Part shown: positions 1 through 12,400 of the stretch, in pieces | How positions within the stretch are numbered: the stretch's first letter is position 1 | Layout: each line of letters opens with the position of its first letter | Origin: Symbiodinium natans | Taxonomy: Eukaryota; Sar; Dinophyceae; Suessiales; Symbiodiniaceae | Direction of reading: 5' to 3' | NCBI GenBank assembly: GCA_905221605.1 | Contig: CAJNDS010002574.1 | Coordinates: 62,001-126,000 of the forward strand | Length of the DNA: 64,000 nucleotides | Translations under genes and position numbers: made by a program | The notes under the pieces: generated by a model | The model's input: the letters and a program-made list of their open reading frames with translations, nothing else | Database searches by the model: none | Told to the model about the DNA's origin: nothing

Positions 1-3000
1 TCGTCACTTGATTCCCTCCCATGCCCTTCGAGACGCATTCCTTGCACACTTCCTGAACCTTCTTGTACGCACCCTGGTAGGTCATCTCCTGCGTTCCTGT
101 CAGTTTGTGTGTAATGAACGACATACTCTCCGCGGCCTTTCCATAGTCTCCGTGCGCCTTCAATAGCAATCCTATCCACTCCCGGACTTCCCTTGGTGAC
201 GCCGGATTCTTTTTATTCGAGACGCCCTCTATCCCCTCAGGTATGATGATGTGCACGTAGGTCTTCTGATCCGCACTACATCGGAGCTGAAGTGGCGGCT
301 TCATTCCCTCCGCCCACCATGTCACCAGCTCAGCCGCCTTGCGCTCATGGAATGCGGTAGCTATGTCAAACATCCACTCGTAGGTCTCCACCGCGGACTC
401 AAGCTCGCTCGAAAGCGCTGGCTCCATCAATCTCCCTCCAACTCCGCCCATTCCTACGCCAATGATAGCCGCCCAGGCCTGAGCCTCGAACGCCCAGCTC
501 TGGTCGACGTCCTCCGGTCTGTTCCACCCATATTTCCTGGGTGCCTTTTCTATCCCCAACGCTATGCTCCCCACGTCCGCCATTTCCAAAACCTTGCCCA
601 TGTGGTGCGTGGCCTTATTCGCCTTCTCCATGACTTTCTCCTCTATCCCGCTGCTCTCCACACACCGTCTGTAAATGGCTGGCCCCACAAAACTCCTCCA
701 CGGCATCTTCACGACGGCGCTATCGTGTCCCGTGGCCATTGGGGCCTCTATCCCCATATACTCCAATAAACGTATCACATTGGCCCATTCACTATCCACC
801 GGGTAGTAGTCCTTGTCTCGATCAGGCCCAGACACGCCCCCACCGCTAGGCAACTCCGCTATCCATCCCCTCATGAGCTCTATCAAACCACTTCTTGAGC
901 CAGTTGGCTGTTCGACGACCTTCGTGACATTTTCGTCACCTTCCCGATGCAGGAACTCACGTTCCATCTTCCAATCCACAGGGCGCTCAGGAAGAGGTCC
1001 TCGGGCCGGGCCTATGATTGCGCGCTTCTTCAGGTGATAGCGCCAATACAGCCTCTCAACCCCTTGTGGATGCTTCTCCATCAGCGCCGACATCTCACTC
1101 ATGAGATGGCTATTCGCTCCTAGACCCGGGTGCTTCGGCCTACAGATAAGTGCTTGCCCGATGATCTTCGTGACCCTCATAAAGCAGAACAATACCCCGT
1201 CTATCTCCACTCTATCCACATCCAGTCGGATCTGCCCGTCAGGCACCGACGATCTCCTTGTCCCCACATCCATCTTGACATTCTTGCCTATCCTTCTGAA
1301 GCCGGCCAGTACTCTTACTATCCATCCATTCCCTAACGAATGCCATGTAGAGTATGATGCTGTACCACAGATGCTCCGTCCAAACCAGCATCCCGCAGAG
1401 TCGTGCACACTGGGAGCGCCGGTCGTCCACGTGACCAGCGGATGGCTTCGATCTATCCCACCAGATGCTATCATCGACCACAACGCCTCTAGAGACGTTC
1501 CGTGGAAAATCCACCCGGGCACATTGAACTCCTCATTCCCGACCGACATCTCCTGATTCAGCTTTTCTGCTCCGGCGTATTCGGCCTTCGTGGGTACCCA
1601 CATACATCGCGAATCCGTGAAATGTTCTTTCACATCCTTAATCCCCCCGTCTGCCTGGACCTCCGGAAATGTGGTCACTTCTTCGGCCAGGGACCAGTGC
1701 AACAGGTGTAGAACTGACGTCGGTCCCCCTATTTGCCATGACAGCGTATCCAGATACTCCTTCACCTGCCCATTTGCTGCATTCGCCATAACTCCGTATC
1801 CTTTTTCTCCCCCCTCGCTTCTCCGGAATTCCTCCATCACGTCTCTTCCTCTCTTCAAGTATTGGCTTTCGTAGGCCCCCATAATCTCGTCTGCCATGCC
1901 TATCACCTTGATCTTGGGCTGCGCCTCCGTCCATATCTTCAGCTTCTCCTCGCTCGACTTATGGCTGACCGCTATCCGCTCCGCAACCTGAGACGGTGGA
2001 ATTGCATACTTCAATGGTCGCACGGCCAACCATGTCATCATGCCTTTGATCGCATCATCGAACGGGCTCTTCTCTGTGTCGTCCATGTGGATCTCCGCCC
2101 AATCTAGGTTCTTTCTGCTGATCCCTCCCCAGCTAGCCCTGAACGGGTCCGTGTTTCCGTTCGTGACGTCATACACCCCTCCCACAGAGATGGCTATCGG
2201 TGCCACACCAGCTATCATCCTCTCATATGATCTCCCCTTCTGGAAGGACTTCTCTGTCTCATCAGTCGCGCCGAGGAATTTAGGGGCCCATGGCGTATCA
2301 ACATCTCCTCCCGTGCCCGCTGTGGGCATGGCACATCCCGGCACGTCCATCCCTCTGGCCAATCGCACCCCTATCAAGTCGTTCAGCTTCTCCTTCGACA
2401 GGTTCCCGGCATCAGGACTCGCCTGGGGTGGCGGCTTCGTCGCCCCTCCATGCGACCTTGGCCTATCCCAGTTCGCTATCACCCTCTCCAGGTAGTCCGT
2501 GGCATCCGTCACAGACGCAGCTATCAGAGGGATCTTCTCCCTTATCCATGCTTCAGGATTCCGTCTTGTACACCGTAGTACCTCCCAGAGATACATAATC
2601 TTGTGTACTCGCATTCTATCCACATCGTATCCCACGGCTGAACGCTTACCTCCTTTCTTCGCCGTCTTGGCCTGGGCCTCTTCCGCTCGCACACCAGCTT
2701 TCCCACTGCTCATCCATTTCTTGAAGTCTGCATCGTCCTTGAATGGGCTGGGGATAGCCCGTCTAGCCCATACCTCCTGCATCTCTAGATTTCCCTCCAA
2801 CATCCAGTGTATTCTAGCCTGTTCTCGTTCCTTGGCTCCGACTGGCAGATACGAGTACGTCGTCACCCCTGGCACTCCATCCTCCGTCTCGGCCTTGAGG
2901 TACCTATCCGCGTCGGAAAACACCTTCTCCAGGAAGTCTATCATGGCCTGTGCTCGATCACATCGTTCCCTCTCTCCTGCATCCCTGATCTGATGCTCTG

Positions 3001-3115
3001 GGCGTTGCCATCGTACCCCTACTGTCCTCGAAGACGAAGCTGTCCCAGGATCTTCACTGCTTCCGATATCTCTATCCCGCTCACTCAGCGACACCGATCC
3101 GAACATCTCTCCCAT
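1..3115 (-). CDS. Giant retroelement ORF, second copy (partial, runs off the left edge)
   Basis: This is the equivalent of the ORF that starts at 15,077 and begins at the matching ATG (3,115). Because the copies differ only by substitutions, the frame is preserved through to position 1, and I saw no stop created by the differences. It covers about the first 1,038 codons, including the ADP-ribosyltransferase-like segment (the His-Gly-Thr motif lies near 1,500). Differences between the copies include both silent and amino-acid-changing substitutions. The function is unknown; see the entry at 3,474-15,077. Confidence 0.75.
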   Translation of the reverse strand, partial: MGEMFGSVSLSERDRDIGSSEDPGTASSSRTVGVRWQRPEHQIRDAGERERCDRAQAMIDFLEKVFSDADRYLKAETEDGVPGVTTYSYLPVGAKEREQARIHWMLEGNLEMQEVWARRAIPSPFKDDADFKKWMSSGKAGVRAEEAQAKTAKKGGKRSAVGYDVDRMRVHKIMYLWEVLRCTRRNPEAWIREKIPLIAASVTDATDYLERVIANWDRPRSHGGATKPPPQASPDAGNLSKEKLNDLIGVRLARGMDVPGCAMPTAGTGGDVDTPWAPKFLGATDETEKSFQKGRSYERMIAGVAPIAISVGGVYDVTNGNTDPFRASWGGISRKNLDWAEIHMDDTEKSPFDDAIKGMMTWLAVRPLKYAIPPSQVAERIAVSHKSSEEKLKIWTEAQPKIKVIGMADEIMGAYESQYLKRGRDVMEEFRRSEGGEKGYGVMANAANGQVKEYLDTLSWQIGGPTSVLHLLHWSLAEEVTTFPEVQADGGIKDVKEHFTDSRCMWVPTKAEYAGAEKLNQEMSVGNEEFNVPGWIFHGTSLEALWSMIASGGIDRSHPLVTWTTGAPSVHDSAGCWFGRSICGTASYSTWHSLGNGWIVRVLAGFRRIGKNVKMDVGTRRSSVPDGQIRLDVDRVEIDGVLFCFMRVTKIIGQALICRPKHPGLGANSHLMSEMSALMEKHPQGVERLYWRYHLKKRAIIGPARGPLPERPVDWKMEREFLHREGDENVTKVVEQPTGSRSGLIELMRGWIAELPSGGGVSGPDRDKDYYPVDSEWANVIRLLEYMGIEAPMATGHDSAVVKMPWRSFVGPAIYRRCVESSGIEEKVMEKANKATHHMGKVLEMADVGSIALGIEKAPRKYGWNRPEDVDQSWAFEAQAWAAIIGVGMGGVGGRLMEPALSSELESAVETYEWMFDIATAFHERKAAELVTWWAEGMKPPLQLRCSADQKTYVHIIIPEGIEGVSNKKNPASPREVREWIGLLLKAHGDYGKAAESMSFITHKLTGTQEMTYQGAYKKVQEVCKECVSKGMGGNQVT

Positions 3116-3193
3116 GGCTCCACGCTATGCAGGTCGCTAGAGCCCTCTTCTTCCTTATACCTGCATGCAACTCAAGGTCACACAAAATTCGCT

Positions 3194-3373
3194 CTAGTCA
3201 AGACGTCGTTGAAGAGCGTTACAAAGTTCTTCAATATTCACCATATTGCTATTATCTATCCGAGCCTTTGACTCTTCACTAATGTATATGGTGCATTGTA
3301 CGTCCTCTCCTTTGTCGTGAAGCTCTCCTATCTTCGTCTTTCCCCGCATTCGAGCCAGTTTTCCACGTGCAGC
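3194..3373 (-). CDS. 162-residue ORF, second copy (C-terminal 59 residues only)
   Basis: This is the counterpart of the end of the ORF at 15,156-15,644. The reading frame enters from the N gap and stops at 3,194. It carries no information on function beyond its full copy. Confidence 0.6.
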   Translation of the reverse strand, partial: AARGKLARMRGKTKIGELHDKGEDVQCTIYISEESKARIDNSNMVNIEELCNALQRRLD

Positions 3374-3473
3374 NNNNNNNNNNNNNNNNNNNNNNNNNNN
3401 NNNNNNNNNNNNNNNNNNNNNNNNNNNNNNNNNNNNNNNNNNNNNNNNNNNNNNNNNNNNNNNNNNNNNNNNN
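3374..3473. other. Assembly gap, exactly 100 Ns
   Basis: A run of exactly 100 N is the conventional placeholder for a gap of unknown size. On one side is the giant ORF reading towards its C terminus. On the other is a repeat of sequence from about 12 kb away. An open frame spanning the Ns is therefore artificial, and both the true 3' end of the element and any 3' LTR are missing here. Confidence 0.99.
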
Positions 3474-6400
3474 GTCCCGATGCCATCCTTCCACTATCAC
3501 TCCACTATGCCCTGCCTCTGGCCAAACTATCCCGTCCTTCGCGTATTCTTGCCACTGTGCGTCACCCACCACCATGTATCCGGTGCATGGAAGATCAGCC
3601 GGGTGCAGCCTGAACCACAGAGATTCCCGCTCTTCTTTCTGTCCCTCCACTCTGTCTCCAGCCCAACTCTTCAGCATCGCCACGTTCCTCGGCATCCTCA
3701 TTCCACTCGTGGGTCTCACTGCCAACGGGATGCCCACCTTCAGCTCCTTGGTCTTCGGACATCTATACACTTTGCTGGTGATCTCTATCCCGTAAAACTG
3801 TGACAAGTAAGCGATTCTGTACTCGTCGCCTCTCCTGAGCCTATACGAAGATCTCTCGTCAACTTCTTTTCTGATCCTAGACCAGGCTATCCCTCCTCCG
3901 TGGTGTTGTTGGGCCCACAGCGCATACTCTATCCCGTTTCCCTTATCGATCGCTGATCCATCTATCATCGCCTCCTGCGTGCTTCTTCTCACATTCCTCC
4001 TGTCGCCCCTTTGTACTGGGTACGCATCTCCTCCCCACGCTGCCAATTCCGCCACTATTCTTGCCATCTCAATGTACACATTCGCAGGGTACGGCTTTTC
4101 TATCTCGGTCACTTCTCCTTTGATTCCTAGCTCATTCAGCGTAGCACCTGTCCACGTCGTTACCGAGTCGTTAGATACTCCCGTCGCCGTAACTAGCTCC
4201 TCTGGCTTTCCCTTTTCTATCCCCATTACCATCCTCGTCTCATCTGCGAGCTGCGAGACTATCCTCTCAAGTACCATCTTGTACTTCTCTAGATTCTCCA
4301 CCCCTGTTGTCTGCTCCACTATCGGCAATAGCACCACCTCCTCGTCACTATTCCTCATCATCTCGTTTCCGTCTGCATCGCGATTGCCCGTAGGAATCAA
4401 CGTCAGCTCCCACCTTCCATGAGCCGGATCCCCCTTCACGGTGTGAGATGTCTGCAACATGACCTTCTTGTTGATTTCCCCCATTACTGCCGCATTCCTT
4501 CGTTGTATCTCTCGGAACCTCCTACTCATTCGGCTCATTCCGGGTTTGTCCTCGATGTCCCTCTTGTCTGCCTTGGCTCTCCTTATCAGGTCCTCTTGGA
4601 ATCTCCACTCTGCCTCCTCGTCACCCTTGATCTTCTCGACTTGTTCTCGCTTGATTCCGGCCGAGTCCATAATTCCTTTTAAACTCTTCGACGCTGCCAT
4701 TCCGTATCCCCGCTCCTCCGTACTGCTGGTGTCACGGCCCACCTCAAAGTTTTCTTTCACCTTGTATATTCGGGCGCCCTTAACCGGGTTGTCAAGCTCC
4801 ACCATGGCCGCTCGGCCTCCCAACGAATACTGTTCTATCGGGCCTCCAAAATTCCTCGCGCTCTCGGGAACTGCACTCTCATAGTTCGTCGTTCCGGCAC
4901 TAGTCTTCGGGTCGACGATGTTCATACTAACATCAGCTGCAGCATGCTCGTCATCCATCTTGTCGGGCTCCCGACTATCCTTGGTCGGATCCGGATTTGT
5001 CTTCACGTCCGGCGTTGTCGCTCCTTTCTGGCTATCCTTCTCCGCTCCCTTGTCTTCGGTGTCCTTCTCCTTCTCGGTTTTCGGGAGCTGATCCTCAAGC
5101 TGCCTAATTCTATCCATCGCTTTCTTCATAGCCGCTTCGCTTTCCTGCGCACGACGTCGGCTCTCCTTAAGCTCGTCGTCCATGGTTTGGTAACCTCTGA
5201 GGCGCTCTTCGGCCCGTTCCAACTTGTCCCTCGTATCCTTCAGCGCGGCCTCTCTCTCCTCTATCTTTTGCAGGCTATCCCTAAGCTCACTCTCCTTGTC
5301 CTGGTACTTCTTGAGGTTCTCCTCGGCCTGCTTCCGCATTGTTTCTCTCTCTTTCTCTTCGTCATCCCTGAGTTTGGCAGTTTCCTGGAGCGTCTTCTTC
5401 AACTCCGAGAACTCTTGTCCCTGCTCTTGCCCAGCCTGCTTTGTAGCCTTGTATTCCTTCTTTAGCTCCTCCAGCTCGGACTCCAACTCTTTCACTCTTC
5501 TATCACCGGCAAACTTGCCCTCTTCGCCCGTGCCTTCACTACTGGTGGCTCCACTTCCGCTCGGCGCTGTCTTCTCCATTCTATCCCGGAGAGCCCTGAA
5601 TTCATCTCTCATCTCGTTGATGGCTCCGATTCTCCTCAGCTCCTCTTTCCTTTCCCTCAAATGTACCTCGACTTCTGGAACAACCGCCACCCCCTCGAGC
5701 TCTCCGACCCTTCGTGCTAGTCGATCACGTTCATGAACGGCTACAGCGAGCTCCTCCTTCAGCTTGTGGTTTTCATTCTCAGCGTGCATACTTTCTGTTC
5801 CCTTGTATTCATCAATGGTCCGTCCACCCCCTCGGGGCTCAACCTTCATATCTTTGAGCTGCCTGCTGAGGTCCTCTATCTTTGTTCTGTCTTCTACCGC
5901 CCGCGCCCGCACCTCTGCCGCTATCCCTGCTTTGTCCATTCTCTCCTCTGCCATTCGGCCTATCACCCATTTGCACTTCTCAACCTCAGACACCTTGTCG
6001 GCCAGTTTTGCTATCAACCTGGCGACCACCTCCTCCCTCGGCATACCTCGCAGATCTCTCCTCCTCATTACTAGGATATCCCTTTCGCCCAGCTGTACTT
6101 CTGCCTCCTTGATATTCTTCCACTCTTCATCTGAGTAGTATTTCCTCCGCTCGTAGTCTTCGTCAAACTCCTCGCACAGCGGGTCATCCTCGTCCTCGTC
6201 TATCAATCCCACCATGACCAGTCTTACCGCAACGTTCGTCAGTCTAAACTTCAGCTGTTTGATTCTGTCCTCCGCTTCCTGGAGCCTCTCTCTGTCGGTC
6301 ATGTTCTCCTTTCCCTTCTGTGTGCTGATCAGCGTTCCGTCTATGATTTTCGTCACCACACTCTCCATCGATGCTCTCATTCTATCGGCCTGTATCATGA

Positions 6401-9400
6401 AAGGCCTGTGGGTGGGCTCCGCCTGAATGTCGCCGGTCAGAAACCTATCGGCCCTCAACTCGCCTGGCACGTCTCTGCCATGTTCCACTCTATCGGATCT
6501 GATGTTTGCGGTCGGAGCACGATGAGCAGTTATCGGGTTCGCCGCCACCAACGACATGTTCAGCATCACGGCCTTGGAGTCGTCTGGATCCTGTCGTATG
6601 ACGGCGGTGTTGTACTTCCTCTCATGCCCCGTCATCGCTCTTTCTCGCATTCTATCCCATCCCATTCGTCTATCCTGTTCATCCATCTCCACAGCCGCCC
6701 TCTCTTGTCTATCTCTATATTCCGCCAGTGTCAGTCCCTCCCACGTTTCGGGCATCTCTGTGAGGATCAGAGCAGACGCCATCGACCTCATTACATCCCT
6801 GACATTCGTCGCCATCATTTCTGGCCTTTCCAGAGGGTGCATCGGCTCCTTCATTGATGCATCAGCAACTATCGTCCCCAGAGGTCGCGAGCCAAGTCCG
6901 TAAAATTCCGCCGCCTCTCTCATGGCCGCATAGAAATCCCTCAACTTCGTTAGCGTTGCTAATCCGTACATCATATGTGGGTGGACCATGGGCATCTGGT
7001 TGGCACTACGTACAACTCCGTCCAACAGTACCTGCACTGCGTGCAGCTCAGCCATCAACCTATCCCTTCGTTCGAACTGTGGCACCCAGTTCTTGAATAT
7101 CGCCGACGCACACAGCTTCGACACTCTGTCCGTAAGTGTCACTCTCAGCGAATCCACCATGAGTGCGTTCACGAGCTCGTGGGCTGGAAAGTACTGCGTT
7201 CTCCCTCGTGCCACCTCCTCAGTATACAGGTTCGGATGGTAATCTCCCTCAGCCATGTCCTTTTCTACCATAGCCCTGATGGCCGCCTTCTTGGTCTGCG
7301 TGAGATAATCAATGGGGTTAAACACGGTCGCGCCTATTCCCTCACCTTCGTCCCGCGTCCACGTCACCCATGATGTGTTTCTAATCACAGCTCCTTCCGC
7401 CGAGTGTATCATCCAACTCTGTCCCGCCTCGGCCGCCTCGACTACAGCCTCCCATGTTGATCTACGCCTGGCTATCCGATAGTTCATCTTGTAATGAGGA
7501 ATCATGATTTTCTCCTTCATCTCCTCCGGCTTGATCACCTCCTGCCAGTTTCTGCTCCTCTTCTTTACACCCCCTGCCTCTTCGTCCTCCGGCTCGTTAC
7601 ATTCTTCGGCAAGGGTGAAATCTATCAGCTGTAGATATGCGTACAATCGCCGTTCTATCCTTGACGGGTTCGCGCCCTTGTCCCTGATCCCTCCTAGGAG
7701 GATCCTTTGCATAGTACATCGTGCCCAAAGCGGAAGCTTCTTGATTTCTTCTCTCCTCCTATCCGGTTTCCACCTCTGGATGTCCTCCGGCCGGTATTTC
7801 AACTCAAGCTGTTCTTGATACTGTTTCCGGACCACCTCCCCCAGCTTCATATTCGTGATGTTCGCGAATTCCGGCCGCCTTCCTTGGTGCTGTTCTATCC
7901 TTTTCTTGATTTCTGCCGCTACCGTCCCAGCTCCGGCGCTGTTCAAACCTGCCATCAGGTCTTCTATTGTAACATCCTTCAGCACCTTGTACATCAAGTC
8001 CTCCAAGTTGAAAATGGAGAAATTCACTCCCCTTATCAACAGCCGGTCGCTCACCTCAGGGCCCAGGCGCTGTGTAACCTCCCTTACCCTTTGTGCTCGA
8101 AGTTCTCTATCCAGTTCCATCGGCCCCAGATTGCTCGCTCTGCGTTCTATCGCTATTTCCGTAGCCCTCCTCCACTGTTCCCTCCTCACGTCAGGGTTCG
8201 CTCTCCAGAAACCCATTCCCTCAACCCTGTAATCTCTGGCAATCGCTTGAATCTCCTCACGCCAATTTGGTGACTCCCTCAAACTCGCGGCTGCCATTCT
8301 CAATCTTCTCCTAGCATCGGGTTCCACGCTATCCTCCATCAGCTCAGGTGCCTGTGGTCTTTCTAGACATCTATCCAGATTCCATTCCGGAAGAACTCCG
8401 CTTTCGTCAGTGGCGATCTTTCCCAACGTCATAATAACATCCATGAAGTCCAGTTTCGCCTCCGGTTTGTCCACGACCACTATTCCTGCGGCGACCATGA
8501 GCTCGTGTGGCTCGAAAAGGTCTATCTCTTCCCATGGCATCCCCTCCGCTGCTAGTCTCTCGGTCAGCCGGGCAACTATCCTCCTTGGATCGTATTCAGG
8601 TAGATATGAATTCTGCACGATCGCCGCCAACACCACCGATGGTGGCCTACCCTTTACCAAGGTACTATACTTTCCCACTTGTCCCAGCTCCTTCTCGCAG
8701 ACCGGGCACACAGCACCTTCACACGGGAATGTTTCGCCATTGCTATCTACCCCCGTATATCCCAACCACCAAGCAAAGCACGCATGACAATGGTATCCCC
8801 AGCATATCCTTCTAAGCCACTCGACCGGCTCGCTGAAGCTATGTATTCCCGACCCTCTCGTGTTGTTCTCCTCTACCGGGTTCTCCCGGGTGACCCGCTC
8901 ATGTACCGTGTCCGTCAGCTTCTTCACGAGCTCGTCCCTCTCCGCCCTCGCTTCGTCCAACCACGGGAATGGGAAGTTGTGCTTCTGGTTCCATACATCC
9001 TCCACGACTCGCCTATAAATCTCCGGGTTCTGTCGTGCTACATGACTATCCTCTTCCCTGTCAGCTATCGTATCAACTCCGTGTCCAAACAACTCCGAGA
9101 ACCCTTGACCTCTCTCGTTCTCACTATCGGGCTCCATCGCCTCATGAGCTTCCACGCCCTCCATCTTGCTATCCATCTCCGGACTCTCGGGCTTGTTCAT
9201 CTCTCCTCCCGCATCTATCTGCATCGTGGCGTCCTTTGCTTCCCTCGCGTTCACCCCGTGCTCTTCAACCTCGGCCACCGAGTCGAGCGGTTCAGGTCTT
9301 ATCCCTGTTGCGCTCCTCCCTGTTGCGCTCCTCTTGCCCTTGAGTGCCTCCTTGAGCGCATCCTCCTTAATTTCTTCTATCCACCGATAATAGTCTGCCG

Positions 9401-12400
9401 GATAGCCTTGGCCCATGCTCTCTATCCTTCTCATCGAACTGATGATCTCCTCGAACAGCGTGCTGTCGTTCCCTATCATCTCCACAATATCAGTCTCATG
9501 CTTAACCAGCATCAGGTTCTGCGCTATCCACCATGCCATGGTGTTGGCCCATTCCCTCGGGAACTTCATGTCTTCAAGAATCATCGTCCTGACGAATTTG
9601 GCCAGCCATATTCTCACCACATAATTCGAAAACTCGATTTTATTCAGGGGAGTAGTGCCCCCCGTCTCGGATCCAAATCCTTGCTTTGTCACCTCCTCCA
9701 CCATGTCCGCAACGTCCATGCTATCCGGGTAGCCCCCGATACCGGCTTCCATCCTCGTCATCACGCGATCTATCAAATGCTCCCCGGCCCTCTGGACAAC
9801 CTCGAACAACTTCGTCTCCCACAGCATCTCGAGCTCTTCATAACCTAGGGAAAGTGTCTCTGGTTCTATCATTACGTTGTATATAGTCCACCGCATCTCC
9901 ACCTCTATCTCATCCGCGTCGTTGGATGTAGGCTTGACTCTAGGCTCACTCGGCGGCGGTGAAATCGATGGAGGCTTGTGTCCAGGCCGGCCTAGTCTGC
10001 CTCCGTCGACTCTCAACTCTGGCACGGTCCCCAATATTCCATTCATGCCCATCCACACCCGATAGAATTGCTCTACCCACTTCCTCATGCCTCCGACCCT
10101 GCTCTCAACGTTCAATATCCTGCTTCTCATCAAAGTTCCCAAAGCTATCCCGGTGTATGACGGTTCGGCGCCAGGCCTCGTCCCCGACAGCACCTGCGAG
10201 TCATATATTCCCGCCTTTACAATGTCGTACACTTCTTTGGGTGTGATCTCATCGGTAACCTCCCTCGGGCACGTCGCTCTAATCATCCTGCGTATTACCT
10301 GTACCACTATCGTTGTCCATGCCATCGGTGGGGCTCCATAACAGCGAATCCAGTGCTGCATTTCTATCAAATGCCCCTCCCCCAGCACCTGTCCCGCCCT
10401 CGTATTCCTCGACCATGGGGCCTCTATCACAGGCGATCCCTCTTCTTCCATCCTCAATCTCAATATCCCCCCACTCTCTCCAGTACCCACGCATTCCACT
10501 CGATCCAGTTCTGTCCCGTCGGCAACCACTCCCACCGTGCCTCCAGATCCTATCACCATCGGTCCTTCGCCACTGTCTCCGCTTCTCGTTGCCTGCAGCG
10601 TCTCTCTATCCGAATATTTCTGCTCGGACTTGAGGTCGCTCAGGGTCTTGATGTTGCTACCCGTCCCAGCACCACCCTTCCATCTGGGAGCCTGCATAAC
10701 CGCCCCCTTGGTATCACCTCGTGTTGGCACCGGTGGAGCCGGCGGTCTATCCCCTTGATCACCTATCCCAGCGGTTCCCCTAAGTGCTCCGCCATCTCTG
10801 CCATCTCCCGCCTTTTCCCCGGCACTTTTTCTCTTCTCGTCTCTTGCTTGTTTCTCTTGTCGTTGGTTCGCGAGCTCCTGAGCACTCTCGAGCAGCTCCT
10901 TCCTCTTCATCGCCTCCCGGTTTTCTTTCTTCGCCTTCTTTTGTTCTGACCGACTCCTCACGGTGGCGAAACCCTCGTCACTGCCTTCCTTGAACTCCTC
11001 AGTCATTGATGCGTCTCCCTCTCGAGCAGATTGGTTCTCCGGTCTATCCTCACCCATAGCATCATCCTCTTCTCCATCCGACTCTGCATCGTCCTCCATC
11101 ATCTCTGCGTCATCTGCCATCGCCTTCAGCTGCCCTATAGCCTCCATAGCCCTTAGAGCTTGGTATTCGGGGTCCTTCATGTGGAAGCCGGCCGCCGTGT
11201 AAATGATCACTTTCATCCGGTGCCAAGAACCCCTATCTCCGGCTGACACACAGTGAGCTTCGGACTTACCACACATCGTCTTCCACACCGACTCATCTAT
11301 CCTGGCAGCCATCTCCGTATACACCCCTTGTCTATCCGATGTCCTAAGGCTCTCCGTGACTCCCGTGATCTTTGTCTCTGGCACAATCACTTTCGTTTTC
11401 AGTGACCGGTCTGCCTTCGCCACTTCTATCCAGCGTCTGAGCCAGACTCCAACCTCTCCAATGCTATCCCTGCTCTCCTCGCCGATCACCTCCCTAATAG
11501 CTGAAGTTTCTCTATCATATAACTCCATGTCTCGCGGGGTCGGCCACATCATTCCGAACATCGAGATGAACAGGATCTGCGCCCAGAAGCCGAACGTTCG
11601 CCCGGCACTGATGTACAACATTCCCGCGTCCACCCCTATTCGAGGAAACGCCGTACGCATAACGTTCCAAGGCAGAGTGATGATTCCAGACTTCTTCATC
11701 AGTTTATCCATGGCTTCTCCAGCCCTTATCAGCTCCTTGGCCTCCTCCCTGACTCTGTAGTTAGTGGGGAATCCATTCTCTTCGAAATTTCCGGGCCCTA
11801 TCCAGAGCACATTGGCATTGGCTTTCCTGATCGTCTCCCTCGTCTCCCTCGCCACCTTGGTTTTAGTGTCATCGTCTGTAGCCTCGAACCGTCTCACCTC
11901 TTCTATTGCTCGGCGAGCATTCCCTGCTGCCATTCCAGCCGGGGCCAATACCGCAATAATGTTCGTCACTTGATTCCCTCCCATGCCCTTCGAGACGCAT
12001 TCCTTGCACACTTCCTGAACCTTCTTGTACGCACCCTGGTAGGTCATCTCCCGCGTTCCTGTCAGTTTGTGTGTAATGAACGACATACTCTCCGCGGCCT
12101 TTCCATAGTCTCCGTGCGCCTTCAATAGCAATCCTATCCACTCTCGGACTTCCCCTGGTGACGCCGGATTCTTTTTATTCGAGACGCCCTCTATCCCCTC
12201 AGGTATGATGATGTGCACGTAGGTCTTCTGATCCGCACTACATCGGAGCTGAAGTGGCGGCTTCATTCCCTCCGCCCACCATGTCACCAGCTCAGCCGCC
12301 TTGCGCTCATGGAATGCAGTAGCTATGTCAAACATCCACTCGTAGGTCTCCACCGCGGACTCAAGCTCGCTCGAAAGCGCTGGCTCCATCAATCTCCCTC

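Larger units (their letters stand above)
1..3373. repeat. Second copy of the giant-ORF 5' region (matches 11,963-15,335)
   Basis: Every position from 1 to 3,373 aligns with 11,963-15,335 at a constant offset of 11,962. I counted about twenty substitutions and no net insertion or deletion, roughly 99% identity. The match stops exactly at the run of Ns. The copy contains the end of the 162-residue ORF and the first part of the giant ORF. It is either a second element copy, an allelic contig placed next to its partner, or a real tandem copy; the sequence alone cannot decide. Confidence 0.97.

Noticed and set aside
8679-9848. 389-codon plus-strand ORF and many other plus-strand frames in 1-31 kb
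   Set aside because: They are antisense shadows of the minus-strand retroelement ORFs; Ser/Pro/Leu/His-rich composition with no domains.
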